Shown in pieces: positions 15,761 to 23,772 of a stretch of 64,000 nucleotides of DNA. The DNA comes from Bacillota bacterium. Lineage in GTDB: Bacteria > Bacillota > Sulfobacillia > JAUYEG01. Position 1 is the first letter of the stretch. Every line of letters begins with the position of its first letter. Both the position numbers and the translations under genes were made by a program. Below the pieces are notes generated by a model that saw only the letters and a program-made list of their open reading frames with translations, had not been told where the DNA came from and did no database searches. The stretch lies in the NCBI GenBank assembly GCA_030691505.1, contig JAUYEG010000100.1, forward strand, positions 62,001 to 126,000, written 5' to 3'.

Positions 15761-16357
15761 TTGCGCGTTGTGGCTGGACAAGCCAAGGGCAAGCGGTTGC
15801 GGGCCCCCCGGGGCACCGAGGCCCGCTACACCTCGGATTTCGTCCGTGAGGCGCTGTTCAACATTCTCGCTCCGCAGATGCCTGACGCCAGGTTTCTGGA
15901 CCTGTTCGCCGGGGTCGGCTCGGTCGGCCTGGAGGCTGCCAGCCGCGGCGCACCCGAGGTTGTGCTGATCGAGAAGGACCCGGTCCGGGTCAGCTATCTG
16001 GCCCGCAACGCGCGCGAGGCCGGCCTGAGCCAGTCGTGCCGGGTGTACAGGCAGGATGTCTTTGTAGCCGTGGACATCCTGCGGCGAAGGGGAGCGCAGT
16101 TCGAGATTATCTTCCTTGATCCGCCGTACAGCAACGAGCTGGCGCCTGTCGCGCTGTCGCGCGTCGCCGCCGCCGGGCTCGTTGCCCCCGGCGGGTTGCT
16201 GGTGGTGGAGCATAGCAGGCGCGAGGCGATGCCGGACGCGGCTCCCCCGCTTGTCCTTGCGCGCCGCGAGCAGTACGGTGACACAGCGCTGTCTTTTTAC
16301 TCCCTACCGCAAGGAGCCGATGATCATGCCCAAAGCGATCTGCCCCGGCACCTTTGA
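15761..16357 (+). CDS. rsmD: 16S rRNA m2G966 methyltransferase RsmD
   Basis: Methylates guanine 966 (E. coli numbering) of 16S rRNA. The SAM-binding motif DLFAGVGSVGLEAASRG and the catalytic IIFLDPPY are clear. The TTG at 15761 has GGGAGG about six bases upstream and gives the usual N-terminus (MRVVAGQAKGKRL). The frame is open further upstream but crosses a TATAAT, so that part is not used. Product 198 residues. Its 3' end overlaps coaD by about 30 bases, an unusually long overlap for this pair; the final ten or so residues are therefore unconserved. Confidence 0.95.
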   Translation: MRVVAGQAKGKRLRAPRGTEARYTSDFVREALFNILAPQMPDARFLDLFAGVGSVGLEAASRGAPEVVLIEKDPVRVSYLARNAREAGLSQSCRVYRQDVFVAVDILRRRGAQFEIIFLDPPYSNELAPVALSRVAAAGLVAPGGLLVVEHSRREAMPDAAPPLVLARREQYGDTALSFYSLPQGADDHAQSDLPRHL

Positions 16358-16814
16358 CCCGGTCACCAACGGACATCTGGATATTATCGAAAGGGCGGCA
16401 AGGGTCTTCGAACAGGTATTCGTAGTCGTTTTCCGCAACCCGTCCAAGGCTCCGCTTTTCGAGGTCGAGGAACGCACGGCGATGCTCGAGGAGGCGACCG
16501 CTCACCTGGCCAACGTCGTCGTTGACTCTTCGGACGGGCTTCTCGTCCACTACGCGCACGAGGTGGGCGCGCAGGTTATCGTCAAAGGACTGCGCGCTGT
16601 TTCAGATTTCGAGTACGAGTTCCAGATGGCCCTGATGAACAAGAAACTGGATAGCGGGGTCGAAACCGTCTTTCTTGCGACGAGCAGCGAGCACGCTTAT
16701 CTGAGTTCCAACATGGTCAAGATGCTGGCCGGGTTCGGGGCTTGCCTTGAGGGACTGGTTCCGCCCGGCGTTGAGGACCGGCTGCGCCGCCGGCTGGCGG
16801 GCGCCACACCGTAA
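16326..16814 (+). CDS. coaD: Phosphopantetheine adenylyltransferase
   Basis: Penultimate step of coenzyme A synthesis: 4'-phosphopantetheine plus ATP gives dephospho-CoA. The nucleotidyltransferase motif GTFDPVTNGH (8-17), IVKGLR and YLSSNMVK near the C-terminus match the family, as does the length of 162 residues. The ATG at 16326 has GGAG nine bases upstream; an in-frame ATG at 16320 is too close to it. The rsmD-coaD order is standard. Confidence 0.96.
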   Translation: MPKAICPGTFDPVTNGHLDIIERAARVFEQVFVVVFRNPSKAPLFEVEERTAMLEEATAHLANVVVDSSDGLLVHYAHEVGAQVIVKGLRAVSDFEYEFQMALMNKKLDSGVETVFLATSSEHAYLSSNMVKMLAGFGACLEGLVPPGVEDRLRRRLAGATP

Positions 16815-16851
16815 GCGCGTGACTCGGGTGTCGAGACGGGGGGAAGGGCAC

Positions 16852-17421
16852 ATGAATGAGCACGATGGCGGCCAATCGGCCTTGGCCATAGTCGAGGAGC
16901 TGTATGCGGCGATCGAGGCGGCAAAACGGCTCCCTCTGATCGGCCGGGCGATGATCGATCAGGATGAGATACTGGATCTGCTCGAGCGGCTCCGCGACGC
17001 CCTGCCGGATGAGATAGCCCAGGCGCGCTGGGTTATCCGCGACCGTGACCGGGTGGTTGCCCAGGCCAAGGCCGAGGCGGAGCGGGTCCTGCGCGAAGCG
17101 AGCCTCAAGGTCGACGAGATGGCGCGTGAGAGCGCGATTGTCGAAGCCGCCCGCCGCCACGCCGACCAACTGGTCGCTCAGGCCCGACAGGTTGCGCTCG
17201 AAATCAGGGGCGGCGCCAATGAATACACCGACGGCTTGCTGCTCAAGGTTCAGGATGCCCTCAAGCAGGGGTTGCGGCTGATCGAGGGGGCGCGCACCGA
17301 GCTTCGCGGCCAGACATCGGCCGCCAAGGCCAGCGAGCGTGCGTCGACGGCCTCGGGGGGCGTCCGCGGGTCGCGCGAGGCGGCACCAGCCCGCGACGAC
17401 GAACGAAGCGTGCCCGAGTAA
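16852..17421 (+). CDS. Uncharacterised coiled-coil protein beside coaD
   Basis: 189-residue, charged Ala/Glu/Arg-rich protein predicted to be mostly helical coiled coil (about 45-150: repeated AQAKAEAERVLREAS-like heptads). A short hydrophobic patch, IEAAKRLPLIGRAMID, is near the N-terminus, and the last 40 residues are low-complexity. No membrane segment or catalytic motif is seen. Similar proteins between coaD and ylbJ in Clostridia are often labelled ATPase because the coiled coil resembles ATP synthase subunit b or E; I see no support for that activity. GGGGGGAAGGG lies before the ATG. It converges on ylbJ. Confidence 0.8.
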   Translation: MNEHDGGQSALAIVEELYAAIEAAKRLPLIGRAMIDQDEILDLLERLRDALPDEIAQARWVIRDRDRVVAQAKAEAERVLREASLKVDEMARESAIVEAARRHADQLVAQARQVALEIRGGANEYTDGLLLKVQDALKQGLRLIEGARTELRGQTSAAKASERASTASGGVRGSREAAPARDDERSVPE

Positions 17422-17463
17422 TAGGGCACCCGCCAAGGGCCAAGGCACCCCCGCGGGCGGCGA

Positions 17464-18732
17464 CTAGCGACGTCTCCGACGCGGCGGCCGGTCGATGAAA
17501 ACGAACGTCACGCCCTGAAGCGTGGTCCGGAACGCAAATAGCATGCCCACGGCCAGCAGCATCGTGCCGGTGGCGATCCCAAACGACCGCAGCCTGAGGG
17601 CCCACAGCTGTCCGCCGGCGGCGCCGGGGGCCGCCAGCCACGACGCCGGGAGCGACACGTTGCGGGTCATCGCCTGGGCCGGACGCCACAGGAGCACGGT
17701 GTACAGGCCGGCCAGCCATGCGTGGACGAATCTCGCCGCGACGTACGGGCCCATCTGCATCCCCGTGCCCTGGGTCATGCTTGCCACCTGCGCGTGCACC
17801 GAAAGACCCGACCAGGCGATGATGGCGCTTGCGGCGACAAGGCGGGGAAGCAGGCCGGCGGCCGCCCGGCTCGCGGCCTGTGCTCCGATCGTGATTTCGA
17901 AAACCCCGCTGACGAGCGACCCGGCCACGGCGGTGTCCACTCCCACCAAGGCCAGGACCCTGCCTATGAGCCCTCCCAGCGCCGCGACCGCGCCCACTGC
18001 GTCAAGTACCTGAACAAGCACCGCAAACAGAATGATGAAACCGCCGATGAGCAGCAGGGTGTTGACCGAGTTGCGCACGGCGTCGCCGAGCAGTTTGCCG
18101 AAAGGGCGCCCGTCCCGTTCGCGCGCATCGTTGAGGGCGTACCAGGCCCTCGCGGCCATGCTGCGGCCGTGCCGGGCAGCAATCGGCGGCGTCCGGTCCG
18201 CCCCGGGCCTGTAGAAGCGCAGCAGGACTCCCACGCTCAGGCTGGAGAGATAGTGGGCCGCGAGAATGACCATGGCTGCGTCCGCGCGCCCGAACATGCC
18301 CACCGCGACGGCCCCGGTCATGAACAGGGGGTCCGCCGTGTTCGTGAACGACATCAGGCGTTCGCCTTCGGTCACGGAGCAAAGGCCTTCGTTGCGCAGG
18401 CGCGCCGTGAGCATAGCGCCGATCGGGTATCCCGACGCCAGGCCCATGGCCATGACGAACGAACCAGCCCCGGGCACGTTGAACACCGGGCGCATAAAGG
18501 GCTCCAGCAGCACTCCCATGAGGTGGACGACGCCCAGGCCCATCAAGATCTCCGACCCGATAAAAAAGGGCAGCAGCGCCGGAAACACGATATCCCACCA
18601 CACTCCCAGGCCATTCACGGCGGCCCTGAACGCCGGGTCCGGGTTGAGGACGATGAAGACAGTGAAGGTGACCGCCGCCGCGGCCATCAGCGTGTTGCGA
18701 AGTCGGCTGCCGGTGCCCGGGGTGCTGTGCAT
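17464..18732 (-). CDS. ylbJ: Sporulation integral membrane protein YlbJ
   Basis: Polytopic membrane protein (about 8-9 hydrophobic segments) required for heat-resistant spores in Bacillus; it may take part in solute uptake by the spore. Family features include WWDIVFPALLPFFIGSEILMG and LASGYPIGAMLTARLRNEG followed by MSFTNTADPLFMTGAVAVG. I start at the ATG at 18732, with AGGTG five bases upstream, giving 422 residues, close to the family length. The frame is open to 18834, which would add 34 unconserved residues. It lies after coaD as in Bacillus, but on the opposite strand to coaD. Confidence 0.92.
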   Translation of the reverse strand: MHSTPGTGSRLRNTLMAAAAVTFTVFIVLNPDPAFRAAVNGLGVWWDIVFPALLPFFIGSEILMGLGVVHLMGVLLEPFMRPVFNVPGAGSFVMAMGLASGYPIGAMLTARLRNEGLCSVTEGERLMSFTNTADPLFMTGAVAVGMFGRADAAMVILAAHYLSSLSVGVLLRFYRPGADRTPPIAARHGRSMAARAWYALNDARERDGRPFGKLLGDAVRNSVNTLLLIGGFIILFAVLVQVLDAVGAVAALGGLIGRVLALVGVDTAVAGSLVSGVFEITIGAQAASRAAAGLLPRLVAASAIIAWSGLSVHAQVASMTQGTGMQMGPYVAARFVHAWLAGLYTVLLWRPAQAMTRNVSLPASWLAAPGAAGGQLWALRLRSFGIATGTMLLAVGMLFAFRTTLQGVTFVFIDRPPRRRRR

Positions 18733-18883
18733 CGCCACACCTGCCCGTCTAGAGCTCACGACCATCTCTATTGGCCTTGTGCTGGGATTATGCTCTGCGA
18801 CTGCCGCTCCGGACCGTTCCCTCGCGGCCCCCAACTGCCTAATGTGCTAATGGCGTATTCGCGCCGGCAAAGGGGGATGGGCT

Positions 18884-19846
18884 GTGTTTGGGTTGTTTGG
18901 CAGACGGCATGGGCATCAGGCGCTCGGAGTCATCCCGAGCCCGCCAGACGAGCGGGATTACCCGTACCTCGCTTACGGAGAGCTGCTTCGGGCGGAGCAA
19001 CTGCCCGAACGGTACACGGTCACGGGGATAGAACAGATCGACAACCAGGGCAAGGTCGAGGCCTGCGTCGCCTGTTCCCTGGGGCTGGTGAAGGACTGGC
19101 AGGAGGGGCTCGAATTCGGACGACCGGTCAGATTCAGCCGGCAGTTCATCTACTCCCACCGGCCTGAACCTGCCGCCCACCGCGGACCCGGGATGATTCC
19201 GAGGCAGGCCCTGGCAGGTTTGCGCCGGTACGGCGCACCGCCGGAGTCCATGTGGCCCGGCCTGGCAGAGGTTGGGCGCGAGCAGTGGCCGCCGGACAAA
19301 GAAAAGCTGTTGCACGAGGCCTGGCCCTATCGCGTCGCGACTTACGTGCGTGTGGACCCCAGCTTTATCAGGGAGATCAAGTCGGCGGTTTTTTCCCTCG
19401 GACCGGTGCTGTACTGCGTGCCGCTGCACGTTAACTTCCGGCCCGGGCCCGACGGGCGCATTCTGATGCCCAAAGGAGCTATCGAGGGCTATCACGCGAT
19501 GGCCATCGTCGGCTGGCGCAGCGGCTACTGGCTTGTACAGAACAGTTGGGGCCCGGACTGGGGCCAGAGCGGCCGGTGCTGGATTCCCTGGGAGTTCCCA
19601 GCGCTTGAGTTGTGGACGATCACGGACGCTGAAACCCGCCGCACCAGAACCGCGGTCCTGACCGTCGGGTCAAGGACCGCGACCGTCGACGGACAGACCG
19701 TGACCATGGAGGGAGCTCCCTTAATGCGCGAAGGCGAGACCTATGCCCCGGTCAGATCGTTGGCGGCTGCCCTGGGGGCCGAGTTGCGCGTGGATGTCAG
19801 GCAGCGGACATTCTCTTTGACATTGGATGTGGGCCCCCGGCCCTGA
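18884..19846 (+). CDS. Papain-like (C1) cysteine peptidase with a stalk-like C-terminal domain
   Basis: Predicted papain-fold protein of 320 residues. The active-site pattern is complete: Gln55 in IDNQGKVEACVA (oxyanion hole), Cys61, His204 in GYHAMAIVGW and Asn220 in VQNSWGPDWGQSG. The usual Cys-Gly-Ser-Cys-Trp is changed to V-E-A-C-V, so the disulfide Cys and the Trp beside the nucleophile are lost. After about residue 245 comes a segment (VDGQTVTMEGAPLM ... YAPVRSLAAALGAEL) like the copper amine oxidase N-terminal-like domain common in clostridial secreted proteins. No signal peptide is visible. It sits where Bacillus has ylbK, between ylbJ and ylbL. Substrate unknown. Confidence 0.83.
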   Translation: MFGLFGRRHGHQALGVIPSPPDERDYPYLAYGELLRAEQLPERYTVTGIEQIDNQGKVEACVACSLGLVKDWQEGLEFGRPVRFSRQFIYSHRPEPAAHRGPGMIPRQALAGLRRYGAPPESMWPGLAEVGREQWPPDKEKLLHEAWPYRVATYVRVDPSFIREIKSAVFSLGPVLYCVPLHVNFRPGPDGRILMPKGAIEGYHAMAIVGWRSGYWLVQNSWGPDWGQSGRCWIPWEFPALELWTITDAETRRTRTAVLTVGSRTATVDGQTVTMEGAPLMREGETYAPVRSLAAALGAELRVDVRQRTFSLTLDVGPRP

Positions 19847-19899
19847 GGTCCGGCGGGCCTGAACAGGACACGGCCGGTCGCGGGGCGAAGAGCAGGCCC

Positions 19900-20982
19900 A
19901 TGACCGGGTCCGACTATCCGCGCGACGTGCGGGCTGGGAATCGCGCGCGCCGCGGCCGTGGGCGGCTTTTGGCCCTAGCCTTCTTGGTGGTGCTGGCGGC
20001 GGGGGGTTTCGCGCCGACCGGAACGATGCTGCTCGCGCCGGGACAGGCCGTGCCCCTGCTGGACAACATCACCGTGGACGGCTTGCCCTCTTCAGGGCTC
20101 TCGCCCGGGAGCGCGCATCAAGTCAGCCGCGGCGAGGTGCTGTTGCTGACCGTTGAGGCCCGGCAAGCCAGCGTCTACCGCTGGCTGGCGGCGGTGCTTG
20201 GCTTCTGTCCTGGGCAGGCGGTGTTGCCCCGGCGGGCCATTATCCCGCCAGGCGTGTCCGTCGAGGAGCATATCGCGTACGGAGAAGAGCAAATGCGGGA
20301 AAACACCGGCATCGCCTCGGTCCTTGCGTCGCGGGCGGCCGGCGAGCTTCCCGTCGGCATGAGCGCCGCCGGTGTGCGGGTCGCGGCCGTGGTCGACCCC
20401 GAGGCGCAAGGCGTCCTCGCGCCGGGAGACCTTCTGACGGCACTCGACGGGGTGCCGGTTTCGTTTGCCGGTGATATCGGCCGGCTGCTGCGCGGAAAAC
20501 GTCCCGGGGCCACCGTGCTCCTCACGATAGTCCGAGATGGGCAGCCCCTCAGCGTTCGCAGCGGCCTGCGGCCTGCCGCCGCGGGCGGCGAAGAGGCCAT
20601 GCTGGGCGCGCTCATTGTAACGTCGGAACCGGTGTTCGTGACCCCGAGGACCGTCGTTGTGGATACGACCGGCATCGGCGGCCCGTCCGGCGGGCTGGCC
20701 ATCGCGCTGGCGGTTTTCGAGGCGTTGACCGGGGAAGGACTGATGGCGGGCAAAACCGTCGCCGCCTCCGGCTATCTCCGGCCAGACGGTTCCGTTGGTC
20801 CGATCGGAGGCGTGCGCCAAAAGGCTATTGCGGCATCGCGCGCCGGAGCAGCCATCATGTTCGTTGCCCCAGCCAACGGCGATGAGGCCAGAGCCGGTTC
20901 GACAGGTATGGCTGTCGTCGAGGTTTCCACCTTTGACGAGGCGCTGGCGTACATGCGGAGCGCGCGCTTGACCCCTCGTTGA
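19900..20982 (+). CDS. ylbL: PDZ and Lon-type serine protease YlbL (DdcP/SepM family)
   Basis: Membrane-anchored protease: one N-terminal membrane segment (about 22-50), a PDZ domain (about 155-235, with APGDLLTALDGVPV) and a C-terminal S16 Lon-type proteolytic domain with the Ser in GIGGPSGGLAIALA and the Lys in GGVRQKAIAA. The Bacillus orthologue (DdcP/YlbL) degrades the DNA-damage division inhibitor YneA; the streptococcal relative SepM matures a signalling peptide. Product 360 residues, normal length. It precedes the DUF177 gene and rpmF as in Bacillus; ylbM is absent between them. Confidence 0.93.
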   Translation: MTGSDYPRDVRAGNRARRGRGRLLALAFLVVLAAGGFAPTGTMLLAPGQAVPLLDNITVDGLPSSGLSPGSAHQVSRGEVLLLTVEARQASVYRWLAAVLGFCPGQAVLPRRAIIPPGVSVEEHIAYGEEQMRENTGIASVLASRAAGELPVGMSAAGVRVAAVVDPEAQGVLAPGDLLTALDGVPVSFAGDIGRLLRGKRPGATVLLTIVRDGQPLSVRSGLRPAAAGGEEAMLGALIVTSEPVFVTPRTVVVDTTGIGGPSGGLAIALAVFEALTGEGLMAGKTVAASGYLRPDGSVGPIGGVRQKAIAASRAGAAIMFVAPANGDEARAGSTGMAVVEVSTFDEALAYMRSARLTPR

Positions 20983-20997
20983 CGGCCCTTCTATAAT
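20968..20997 (+). promoter_or_regulatory. SigA-type promoter for the DUF177-rpmF transcript
   Basis: TTGACC (20968-20973), 18 bases, then perfect TATAAT (20992-20997). The -35 lies inside the 3' end of ylbL. Predicted start near 21004, about 23 bases before the GTG of the next gene. Strongest promoter match in the window. Confidence 0.8.
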
Positions 20998-21026
20998 AAA
21001 ACCTGTGCCTGTGCGGGGGTGTAGTT

Positions 21027-21677
21027 GTGAGCATCGATGTGCGTGGCCTGCTTGGCTCGCCCGGCGACCAGCGCGAGTTGGAGCTTGTTGTGCCGGTGGC
21101 GCCTTTTGAGGCCCCGGATGGGCCCGTCGGCTTCGAGCCTGCACGGGTGCGGTTGGTGTTCACGGCCACGCCGGGTGGCATCTTGGCCAGGGCCACCGTG
21201 GATTCGCAGGCCGACGTGGCATGCAGTCGCTGCCTGACCAGGTTCGCGGAGACACTACACGGCGAGCTTGAGCATATGTTTGCGGTTCGGTCGGCGCCAG
21301 CGCCGGAGGGTCCGCCGCGCGGCTCGCACACGCGCGGCAAGGTGCCTCTTGAGCCGGAGGAGAACGATATCGATGCCGGTGAGGATTCGCCGGAAACGTC
21401 GCCCATCATAGACGGGCACATCGATATCAGACCGCTGGTGGCCGACGTGCTCTCGCTCAGCCTATCAATGAAGCCGTTGTGCCGTCCGGACTGCAAGGGG
21501 CTGTGCCCGGTCTGCGGACGCAATCTGAATGAGGGCAAGTGCACGTGTGCTGTTGAGGTGATCGACCCTAGGCTGGCCGGGCTCGGCAGCATGCTCGGTC
21601 CCGTCCCCGATTCCCAAGCCGGAGAGCCGGCGGACAAGCTAAAGGAGAAGGATCAACGTGGCCGTTCCAAAACGTAA
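21027..21677 (+). CDS. DUF177 (YceD-like) protein
   Basis: 216-residue member of the YceD/DUF177 family, nearly always encoded just before rpmF and thought to act in 23S rRNA or large-subunit maturation. Cys pairs CSRC (about 71-74) and CRPDCKGLCPVCG (about 152-164) suggest zinc binding. A loose acidic stretch (about 95-130) separates them. The 3' end overlaps rpmF by 20 bases. The GTG at 21027 fits the promoter just upstream. Equivalent to ylbN in Bacillus. Confidence 0.92.
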   Translation: MSIDVRGLLGSPGDQRELELVVPVAPFEAPDGPVGFEPARVRLVFTATPGGILARATVDSQADVACSRCLTRFAETLHGELEHMFAVRSAPAPEGPPRGSHTRGKVPLEPEENDIDAGEDSPETSPIIDGHIDIRPLVADVLSLSLSMKPLCRPDCKGLCPVCGRNLNEGKCTCAVEVIDPRLAGLGSMLGPVPDSQAGEPADKLKEKDQRGRSKT

Positions 21678-21837
21678 GACTTCCAAAGCACGCCAGCGCT
21701 CGCGCAGCGCCAACTGGAAGGTCGTGGCTCCCGTTCTCACTCCATGCCCGCAGTGCCACAAGCCCAGGATGTCGCACCGTCTCTGCCCGGCCTGCGGGTA
21801 CTACGATGGGCGCGAGGTTGTGGAGAAAAAGACCTAA
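21658..21837 (+). CDS. rpmF: 50S ribosomal protein L32
   Basis: 59-residue L32 (bL32). It begins MAVPKRKTSKARQRSR, the typical start, and has the zinc motif CPQC...CPAC (about 30-33 and 43-46) ending CGYYDGREVV. AAAGGAGAAGG lies about seven bases before the GTG. It overlaps the end of the DUF177 gene and shares its promoter. Easily missed because of its size. Confidence 0.96.
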   Translation: MAVPKRKTSKARQRSRSANWKVVAPVLTPCPQCHKPRMSHRLCPACGYYDGREVVEKKT

Positions 21838-21987
21838 CTCCCTGCGCATCATGGCGTCAGGGGTCAGGAAAAGCAGGCCACGTCGGCGCCGCGGGGGAGT
21901 GGGCTCCCCGGCGGCACTTCGTTTTTCCATCCGGGTTGTGGGCGCCGCAGCCAGGCCGCACGTCGCGTGCCCCTCACCCGCCCGTGC

Positions 21988-22016
21988 TTGCGGGGAAGAT
22001 ACACCCACGCTATAAT
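21988..22016 (+). promoter_or_regulatory. SigA-type promoter for fapR-plsX
   Basis: TTGCGG (21988-21993), 17 bases, then perfect TATAAT (22011-22016). Predicted start near 22023, directly before the candidate FapR operator. Confidence 0.65.
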
Positions 22017-22026
22017 CAACAGTAGC

Positions 22027-22046
22027 TTATAACACTTGGTGCTAAT
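22027..22046 (+). promoter_or_regulatory. Candidate FapR operator
   Basis: Imperfect palindrome TAACAC-TTG-GTGCTA (22030-22044). Read on the - strand the 20-base site begins ATTAGCACCAAGTGTTA, close to the Bacillus FapR consensus as I remember it (ATTAGTACC then AGT and TTA). It begins about five bases after the predicted transcription start, where FapR binding blocks the Bacillus fapR operon. Malonyl-CoA should release it. Confidence 0.65.
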
Positions 22047-22107
22047 CCTCCGACCAACCGTCCCCCAATGATTCCCGGTCGGCTTAACGCAGCCTGGAGG
22101 TGTGGGC

Positions 22108-22710
22108 GTGGCCCAGAGCAGCGCGAGGCGCAGACGTCAGGCCGAGCTGGCGGCCACTCTGGTGGCGGACCCTTTTCTGACCGACGAGGACCTGGCTCGC
22201 CGCTTTGACGTAAGCGTGCAGACCGTGCGCCTGGACCGGCTTGCTTTGGGTATCCCCGAGCTGCGTGAACGCCTCAGGCTGGCCGCCGGGCGCGTTTACA
22301 CGCGCGTTCGGTCCCTGGGCAGTAGGGAGATAGTCGGCGAGCTGGTCGACATAGAGCCCAACCTCAGCGCCATCTCCATACTCGCCACAACAGAGGATAT
22401 GGTCTTCGAGAAGACCCGCATCGTGAGAGGGCACCACTTATTCGGCCAGGCGGAGTCGCTGGCGCTTGCGATAGTCAACGCTGAGATCGTCGTCACCGGA
22501 CTTGTCAACGTCAAATACACGCGTCCGGTCCAGGTGGGCGAGCGGTTGATCGCCAAGGCGGAGGTAATCCGCCGCCGCGGCAACAAGCACATCGTGCTGG
22601 TGGTGACCCGCGCCGCCGAGGAACAGGTTCTGCGGGCCAAGTTCGTCGTCGTGGCTCTGGAGAGCCTGGGCGGCCAGCAGGCCCCCCGTCAGGGGAGTGC
22701 GGGCCGTTGA
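22108..22710 (+). CDS. fapR: Transcriptional repressor of lipid synthesis FapR
   Basis: Repressor of fatty acid and phospholipid genes that releases DNA when it binds malonyl-CoA. The N-terminal helix-turn-helix (about 20-50, LTDEDLARRFDVSVQTVRLD) is followed by a hot-dog fold ligand domain (about 75-190). I start at the GTG at 22108, seven bases after GGAGG; the GTG at 22102 is too close to it. Product 200 residues, normal size. It overlaps plsX by one base. The operator at 22027 suggests autoregulation. Confidence 0.94.
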   Translation: MAQSSARRRRQAELAATLVADPFLTDEDLARRFDVSVQTVRLDRLALGIPELRERLRLAAGRVYTRVRSLGSREIVGELVDIEPNLSAISILATTEDMVFEKTRIVRGHHLFGQAESLALAIVNAEIVVTGLVNVKYTRPVQVGERLIAKAEVIRRRGNKHIVLVVTRAAEEQVLRAKFVVVALESLGGQQAPRQGSAGR

Positions 22711-23717
22711 TGATACTCGTCGACCTGATGGGTGGCGACCACGCCCCGCAGTCGGTAATCGACGGCGTGCGGCTGTTCCTTCACGACGATCCCACCGCGC
22801 GGGTGGGACTGATCGGTCACCCTGACGTGCTTGCCGGTCCGCGCCACGACATGCCCGCCGGCCGTGTCGAGCTTATCCCGGCCACTGAGATCATTGAGAA
22901 CGAGGACCAGCCGGCTCTGGCCGTCAGGCGCAAGCGCGATTCGTCGATTGTCGTCGGCATGCGGCGGGTTGCCGAGGGGGCGGCGGATGTCTTCGTTTCC
23001 TGCGGCAGCACGGGCGCCCTCATGACCGCGGGGCTGTTTGCTTTCGGCCGCCTGCCGGGTGTCCGGCGGCCCGCGCTCGGCGGCGTTTTCCCCAACCTGG
23101 CCCGTCCCGATGGCAATCCCTGGTTCATGCTCGACATCGGCGCCAACGTTGATGCCACGCCGGACGATCTGCGCAGCTACGCAGTCATCGGGTCCGTCTA
23201 CGCCGCGCTGGTCATGGAAATCCCCAACCCCAGGGTCGGGCTCCTCAACGTCGGAGTCGAGGAGCACAAGGGAAGCGAAACCTACCGTAAGGCCTACGGG
23301 TTGCTCGGCGCCACCACCCTGAACTTCGCCGGCAACATCGAGGCGCGCGAGCTGTTCTCGTCTCCGGCCGATGTGGTCGTCTGCGACGGGTTCGTCGGCA
23401 ACATCCTGCTCAAGGGGCTCGAAGGCCTGGTCGGTGGACTCGCCGCCGGAATGCGCCACGAGCTCCAGGGTTCTTTCCGCGGAAAGATCGGGGGCGCTCT
23501 GGCGAAGCCCTGCTTGCGCCGGGCTCTCGGGCGGCTTGACTACACCGCTCATGGAGGGGCGCCCCTTTTCGGACTTGCGGGTCCCTGCATCAAGTGTCAC
23601 GGTTCATCCAATGCAGGCGCGGTCCGCAGCGGTCTCCGGGTCGCCCGCGACTTCGTTGCCAGTGGAGCGCTCGCGGCCATGTCCACGGCCCTCGGAGAAC
23701 AGGCCGGTGCCCCTTGA
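22710..23717 (+). CDS. plsX: Phosphate acyltransferase PlsX
   Basis: Makes acyl-phosphate from acyl-ACP, the substrate of the glycerol-phosphate acyltransferase PlsY. It begins MILVDLMGGDHAPQSVIDGV, the family signature, and has FVSCGSTGALM and VCDGFVGNILLKGLEG. Product 335 residues, normal length. The ATG overlaps the fapR stop (TGATG), so the two are coupled. fabD, which often follows, is absent; a DegV protein comes next. Confidence 0.96.
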   Translation: MILVDLMGGDHAPQSVIDGVRLFLHDDPTARVGLIGHPDVLAGPRHDMPAGRVELIPATEIIENEDQPALAVRRKRDSSIVVGMRRVAEGAADVFVSCGSTGALMTAGLFAFGRLPGVRRPALGGVFPNLARPDGNPWFMLDIGANVDATPDDLRSYAVIGSVYAALVMEIPNPRVGLLNVGVEEHKGSETYRKAYGLLGATTLNFAGNIEARELFSSPADVVVCDGFVGNILLKGLEGLVGGLAAGMRHELQGSFRGKIGGALAKPCLRRALGRLDYTAHGGAPLFGLAGPCIKCHGSSNAGAVRSGLRVARDFVASGALAAMSTALGEQAGAP

Positions 23718-23772
23718 GGCAGGTTTAGCCTGGTTATTCAGCGAGCTCTTGATTAAGGGAAGGGGGAGAGTA

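Noticed and set aside
23371-23772. Upstream in-frame extension of the DegV gene
   Set aside because: It runs through plsX in another frame with no conservation; the DegV fold begins at 23773 behind GGGGGAGAG.
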